From positions 1-18,547 of the forward strand of contig CAZSNT010000188.1 in the NCBI GenBank assembly GCA_964607765.1: a stretch of DNA of 18,547 nt. Direction: 5' to 3'. The translations under genes and the position numbers were made by a program. Below are positions 16,101 to 18,547 of this stretch, in pieces (the stretch's first letter is position 1; each line of letters opens with the position of its first letter). A model generated the notes under the pieces. That model did no database searches and was not told where the DNA came from. It saw only the letters and a program-made list of their open reading frames with translations. The DNA is from CAZSNT01 sp964607765 (GTDB lineage: Bacteria; Verrucomicrobiota; Lentisphaeria; Oligosphaerales; JABHEG01).

Positions 16101-17201
16101 GGGCAGGTCACCACCGTGGTCAAGCCGGGCCCGGGCGGACACGTGTCGGAAACCGCGCCCGGCGACGACACTGTGACAAAGGTGGAGCTGGTTAACCCGC
16201 GGGGGCAGGTGGTTGCCGAGCACGTGCCGAAGCGTGACGGGGCCATTCGGAACTGGCCGTCGATCGCGGTCTTCGCCAGGGACCATGACAGGCTCAAGCT
16301 CGGCGCGGCGGTGACTGTGGGCGCCGATCTCGTCAACGTGAAGTCGGATCTCGGCAAGCTCGATGACAGGCTTGGCGAATTCAGGGTGCGGTGGGAAGTG
16401 GATCCTGAAATCGGTGCGTTCGACCCCGTCGAGAGCGTCGGCAAGTCCGTGTTCTGGATGACCCGCACGAAGTCGACGCTGAAGCTGAAAGACACGCCGA
16501 CCCTGGCCGGGCGCCGCTTCACGGTTACCGGCCGGCTCATGCGCCAGGTTTCCGACGAATGGGTTGAGGTCGCCAAGGCCGCGCTCGAGTGCGGCATTGC
16601 CGGCGGCGACGTCGCGCCGCCCCCGGTTCCCGATCCCGGGACCGGATCGGGGATCGGCGTCGTGAAAATCCAGAGCGCGACGGTCATCAGCGGTACCAAC
16701 CCGTTCAACCCTGACCAACCGGTTGCGAACAAGGATGGCAGGACTTTCCAGGACGTGGAGACCATGCTCGATGACGGGCAGGCCCAGCCTGCCCCGGGCG
16801 TCGACGGCGGACTCCCAGCCGCGATTACCGGAGCCTACGCGGGTACGCACAACTTCGCTATGGACAACGACGACGGCTGGGCGGTCGGGCTCGGACTGGA
16901 TCCCACGACTGGTGTTTGTCGAGTCGTGACGGCGTGGCCGGCAGCTGCCGCCGCGAACATGCTGGTCTTGCGCAACGGCCCGGGTCAAGCTGCCTACGGC
17001 AAGGTCAAGGCCACTGCAGGGCCGGGCGGGGTCTGGCGGCTTGCGGGCGGTCCAGCATCGAGGGAACTGGGGCCCGGTACGCATCAGGTCGAGCTCGTTG
17101 CGACGAACGGGCTGCGGGTCAGGGCGAACTTCGCTCTGAGCAACCCTGTTCCGGAGGGCAGATGGACGCTGCAGATTCGGTCGATCACCCGCGTGCCTTG
17201 A
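13176..17201 (+). CDS. giant secreted protein of unknown function: coiled coils, glycine-rich hydrophobic segment, beta-rich C-terminal region
   Basis: A 1341-residue protein I do not recognise. The start is firm: AAGGAGG (13161-13167) lies 8 nt before ATG. Residues 1-38 look like an export signal with hydrophobic core 19-33. A charged coiled coil follows (about 47-158, repeated KIEKRLKEIEKEKEAADAKI-like heptads). Residues 208-262 are hydrophobic and glycine/alanine-rich (LVGAGSLINALAGILGGGLS...). A second coiled coil spans about 318-380 (EECRKEVQKLEV...LEKVEKPKAEW). The remainder, about 396-1341, is beta-rich without obvious catalytic motifs, with a Pro/Gly linker near 1146-1160 before a final domain of about 180 residues. 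It could be an adhesin, a glycan-binding surface protein or a membrane-inserting protein. Its place beside glycan-degrading genes is the only functional hint. Its end overlaps the convergent gene by 17 bp. Confidence 0.85.
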   Translation: MSSRRTFLLWSRGDVRRMAWVCASILVASIWFQHACRAEDGDAASSDPVAKIEKRLKEIEKEKEAADAKIAELEGKIQTLRDKALSVAKKAEKNKKTPEKGKKALTHEQKWAEAKQKLADLERGRAILQKTYGRAQGELRRVNERIARLREPLELLEAWDTYKDSKQSPHDLNVLCRYVLGRPANNTELKDRKAFAIYLHRHHILPKYIGPAAEMLVGAGSLINALAGILGGGLSSATSAFGMALDTAVTTAIGEATGHAAGLSELHASALRDLYALENRHMKHPDGREYTVAEVRAIARKHVQSLRDGTLDCLNLMPKLIAAADKGIEECRKEVQKLEVPFRKLQEEVAALQAKIKPLQEKLARLDAEKERLEKVEKPKAEWNQTVKAAGKGKMIPRHVSLSWTGGAQGMRLAADDLSASVLGLPRSREFTATVVYDLLTPSQRAVDGYTINTMRRVRGGVSSRPGAAQIQVGGLAVVVDKSGTKVNGSAPGCAKLVAMVSGAASEWKRQPVPNLPQKLKDAGYKLMEDAVAKTGTLRFENQYGVSVHKITGFVAEPSREDLDLWVGHKELGSVDITARIVVDSPKEDNPNYRLGRNANKHLSWKLSGDTGSFRLHMGNSFRPWKQTLTAVGPGLCTVEVGLLDKNGKICSPTSILVQAAEPRARANLELPEIPSPHPLLPIGEEGAYVAEISGCSLLDEANYEVRWSLPRHGAGAQASLEWLTFQAKTPLERKGDMWTSTCRFTADKGAMLKRDRNALTHNGWDCVRGGFRLDAAIHRLDEAEPITPVSTFGKAVRCTLPRVRNMRLGLLGTGNLRTRAGSLGFDGAFRRVGSMDVFFPRPFGGGGLGRFGYTLDHSAGRITMEIGSARTAMLGAASSAMNGPNYLRTATRKSYNLPSSAIGLGTLSASYSASQAAKAGLVLKEDVETDQILLFFNKLVVNRIGSGADRKYRLTVYGPTNCSSYTAQWHMKKGGQVTTVVKPGPGGHVSETAPGDDTVTKVELVNPRGQVVAEHVPKRDGAIRNWPSIAVFARDHDRLKLGAAVTVGADLVNVKSDLGKLDDRLGEFRVRWEVDPEIGAFDPVESVGKSVFWMTRTKSTLKLKDTPTLAGRRFTVTGRLMRQVSDEWVEVAKAALECGIAGGDVAPPPVPDPGTGSGIGVVKIQSATVISGTNPFNPDQPVANKDGRTFQDVETMLDDGQAQPAPGVDGGLPAAITGAYAGTHNFAMDNDDGWAVGLGLDPTTGVCRVVTAWPAAAAANMLVLRNGPGQAAYGKVKATAGPGGVWRLAGGPASRELGPGTHQVELVATNGLRVRANFALSNPVPEGRWTLQIRSITRVP

Positions 17202-18468
17202 GCCCCCCCAAAAGGCCATCACCAAGCTCGCGACCGAGCAGGAAGAACTTGCGCTCGGGATACCACAGCACATCAGCGCCATCGTGCACGGTGTGACTGG
17301 CGTAGAGCGCCAAATCGGTTCGGCCGTTGCCGTAGCCGAGCGGCACACCGGCGTTGTCCATCATGAACCGGGGCTCGGAGAACCACACGGGCTGGCGCGC
17401 GCCGGGCCGGAACTCGCCTACTGAGACGCAGATGGGACGGCGGTGCCAGGTCGTATCGGTCGGCCCCCACTGCTGGAAACGCCCATCGTGATTGTGGTAG
17501 AAGAACACGAACCGTCCGTCGCTCAGACGGTAGATCGGGCACGGACTGCAGGGGTGCGGCAGCCGCGGCGCGTTGTCGGCTTGGAGCAACGGCTCGGGAG
17601 TGGTCCAGGTTCGGCCTGCGTCGGCTGAGACCGCGTAATACGGGCAGCCCTGCGTAGTGCGCATGATGCAGAAAAGGCGCCCGTCGGGCAGCGGCACGAC
17701 AGCCGGCTCCTGGATCACGCTGTGCTCGAGATGCCCGATGAGCGGTGCCTGCAGCGCGTCTCCGTCAGTGGCGAATGTGCTGATTTCGAGGTCGGCCGGG
17801 TCCGGGTCGTCGTCCAGGTTCTCGAAGCGCATGAACTCGACCACGGACGCGTGTGCCCACCACACGCTGATGGGGGCGGCGGGGCGGCGGGTTGGGCTGA
17901 CCCAGCGTGTGAACCCGGCCAGGTGCTTGCCTTCGGAGAGCCGCAGCGGCTTCTGCCAGACGATCCAGTTGGCGGGCACGGCGGGATCCGGGTTGTCCCA
18001 GCGTGTGCGGGGCATGGGGATTGTCTGTTCCTCGGACCAGGATTGTCCGGCATCATCGCTGAACTTGCCGCACATCAGGCCCGTGGTGTGACTGAAAACG
18101 TCATTGACGCCGATGTGGCGGTTGTAGAGCACGGTGATGCGGCCCGACTTCGACACCAGCGGGAACCCCCAGCTGGCCATCCCGGCGGGGGATTTCGGGT
18201 CCGCATCGGGCGGCTTGCCGGCCACCTGCGCAGGTGGCGTCCACGTCCCGTCATCGTTCTCGCGAGAGAACACGATACGCTGGTTGGGCTGACCTTCGAA
18301 CGTGCTTTGCGTCCACACAGCCATGTGCGCGCCGTCCGGGCCGAGGAACACGAGGAAGTGCTCGTTGCCCGTGTTCATGCCCGCACCCTCGAAGCAGTCG
18401 GGCTCGAACACAACAAAGTCCGGGTTGGTGCGGGAAAGCTCTTCCTTCAAATCGATTCCCTCGCGCAT
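17185..18468 (-). CDS. BNR-repeat sialidase-like protein, probably cytoplasmic
   Basis: A 427-residue protein of the sialidase/BNR beta-propeller type. Two Asp-boxes are clear, SDDAGQSW (137-144) and SADAGRTW (281-288), and SRENDDGTW near 68 is a degenerate third. EPAVVPLPDGRLFCIMRT (254-271) is typical of the BNR_2 sialidase-like family. No signal peptide is visible, so intracellular action on imported oligosaccharides is likely. The N-terminal arginine motif FRIP of classic GH33 sialidases is not seen, so sialidase activity is unproven. ATG 18468 is preferred because AGGAAGGA ends 9 nt upstream; ATG 18477 lies right against that site. The frame has no stop up to the window edge, so a longer protein cannot be excluded. 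Its last codons overlap the end of the convergent giant gene. Confidence 0.8.
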   Translation of the reverse strand: MREGIDLKEELSRTNPDFVVFEPDCFEGAGMNTGNEHFLVFLGPDGAHMAVWTQSTFEGQPNQRIVFSRENDDGTWTPPAQVAGKPPDADPKSPAGMASWGFPLVSKSGRITVLYNRHIGVNDVFSHTTGLMCGKFSDDAGQSWSEEQTIPMPRTRWDNPDPAVPANWIVWQKPLRLSEGKHLAGFTRWVSPTRRPAAPISVWWAHASVVEFMRFENLDDDPDPADLEISTFATDGDALQAPLIGHLEHSVIQEPAVVPLPDGRLFCIMRTTQGCPYYAVSADAGRTWTTPEPLLQADNAPRLPHPCSPCPIYRLSDGRFVFFYHNHDGRFQQWGPTDTTWHRRPICVSVGEFRPGARQPVWFSEPRFMMDNAGVPLGYGNGRTDLALYASHTVHDGADVLWYPERKFFLLGRELGDGLLGGLKARG

Positions 18469-18547
18469 GGGTGGCATTCCTTCCTGTTGTAACCCGTTCG
18501 GGCGCCTTGGCACGGGGTTGTCTCCAAGCAGGATTCTCGCGCCGACC
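18469..18547 (-). other. upstream edge of the sialidase-like gene
   Basis: The minus strand has no stop codon in the sialidase frame between 18468 and 18547, and the two other frames are open too. It may be leader DNA or the end of an upstream gene outside the window. The AGGAAGGA just before the chosen start argues for a separate initiation. Confidence 0.35.

Noticed and set aside
1..18547. tRNA, rRNA, riboswitch or transposase gene
   Set aside because: I saw no cloverleaf T-arm signature, rRNA block, known riboswitch core or transposase motif on either strand.

Overview
The window looks like a glycosaminoglycan and sialoglycan degradation locus from a GC-rich bacterium of the Planctomycetes-Verrucomicrobia-Chlamydiae group. 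Kiritimatiellota, Verrucomicrobiota, Lentisphaerota and Planctomycetota are all possible. This placement is inferred from gene content: several secreted formylglycine sulfatases (one ending in an EF-hand), polysaccharide lyases, a SASA-type acetylesterase, very large secreted unknown proteins and abundant intergenic palindromic repeats. No rRNA, tRNA or housekeeping marker is present, so the phylum is not proven. No SusC/SusD-like pair, sensor, transporter or transposase gene is visible.

Layout. Positions 40-420 hold about 2.5 copies of a 154-bp tandem repeat carrying paired palindromes, directly in front of a secreted sulfatase gene (469-1947, +). A compact palindromic element (2068-2294) with 16-bp terminal inverted repeats and six hairpins follows, and its right end supplies the last base of the next gene's stop codon. 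Three minus-strand genes form a tightly overlapping operon, in transcription order: a short PL8 lyase (7679-5529), a 61-residue probable lipoprotein (5532-5347) and a full-length chondroitinase-ABC-type PL8 lyase (5350-2294). Both junctions are ATGA overlaps. The divergent intergenic region 7680-8014 holds a likely promoter for that operon, a 43-bp-unit repeat array, and a plus-strand promoter whose predicted start site lies inside a perfect LacI-type operator (7973-7986). The plus strand then encodes a fusion of two complete sulfatases with a C-terminal EF-hand (8015-11179), a sialate O-acetylesterase-like enzyme (11416-12825) and a giant secreted coiled-coil/beta protein of unknown function (13176-17201). 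A minus-strand BNR-repeat sialidase-like gene (18468-17185) overlaps the end of the giant gene tail to tail. Most gene ends are followed by strong hairpins from different palindromic repeat families.

How the genes could work together (inference): the two PL8 lyases would cut chondroitin/dermatan-type chains by beta-elimination, the three sulfatase domains would remove O-sulfates from chains or oligosaccharides, the esterase would strip O-acetyl groups, and the sialidase-like protein, which has no visible export signal, would process a glycoside in the cytoplasm. The sulfatases need a formylglycine-generating enzyme encoded elsewhere. The LacI-type operator suggests induction by a sugar ligand. 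The least explained gene is the 1341-residue protein, whose N-terminal half has a coiled coil, a glycine-rich hydrophobic stretch and a second coiled coil.
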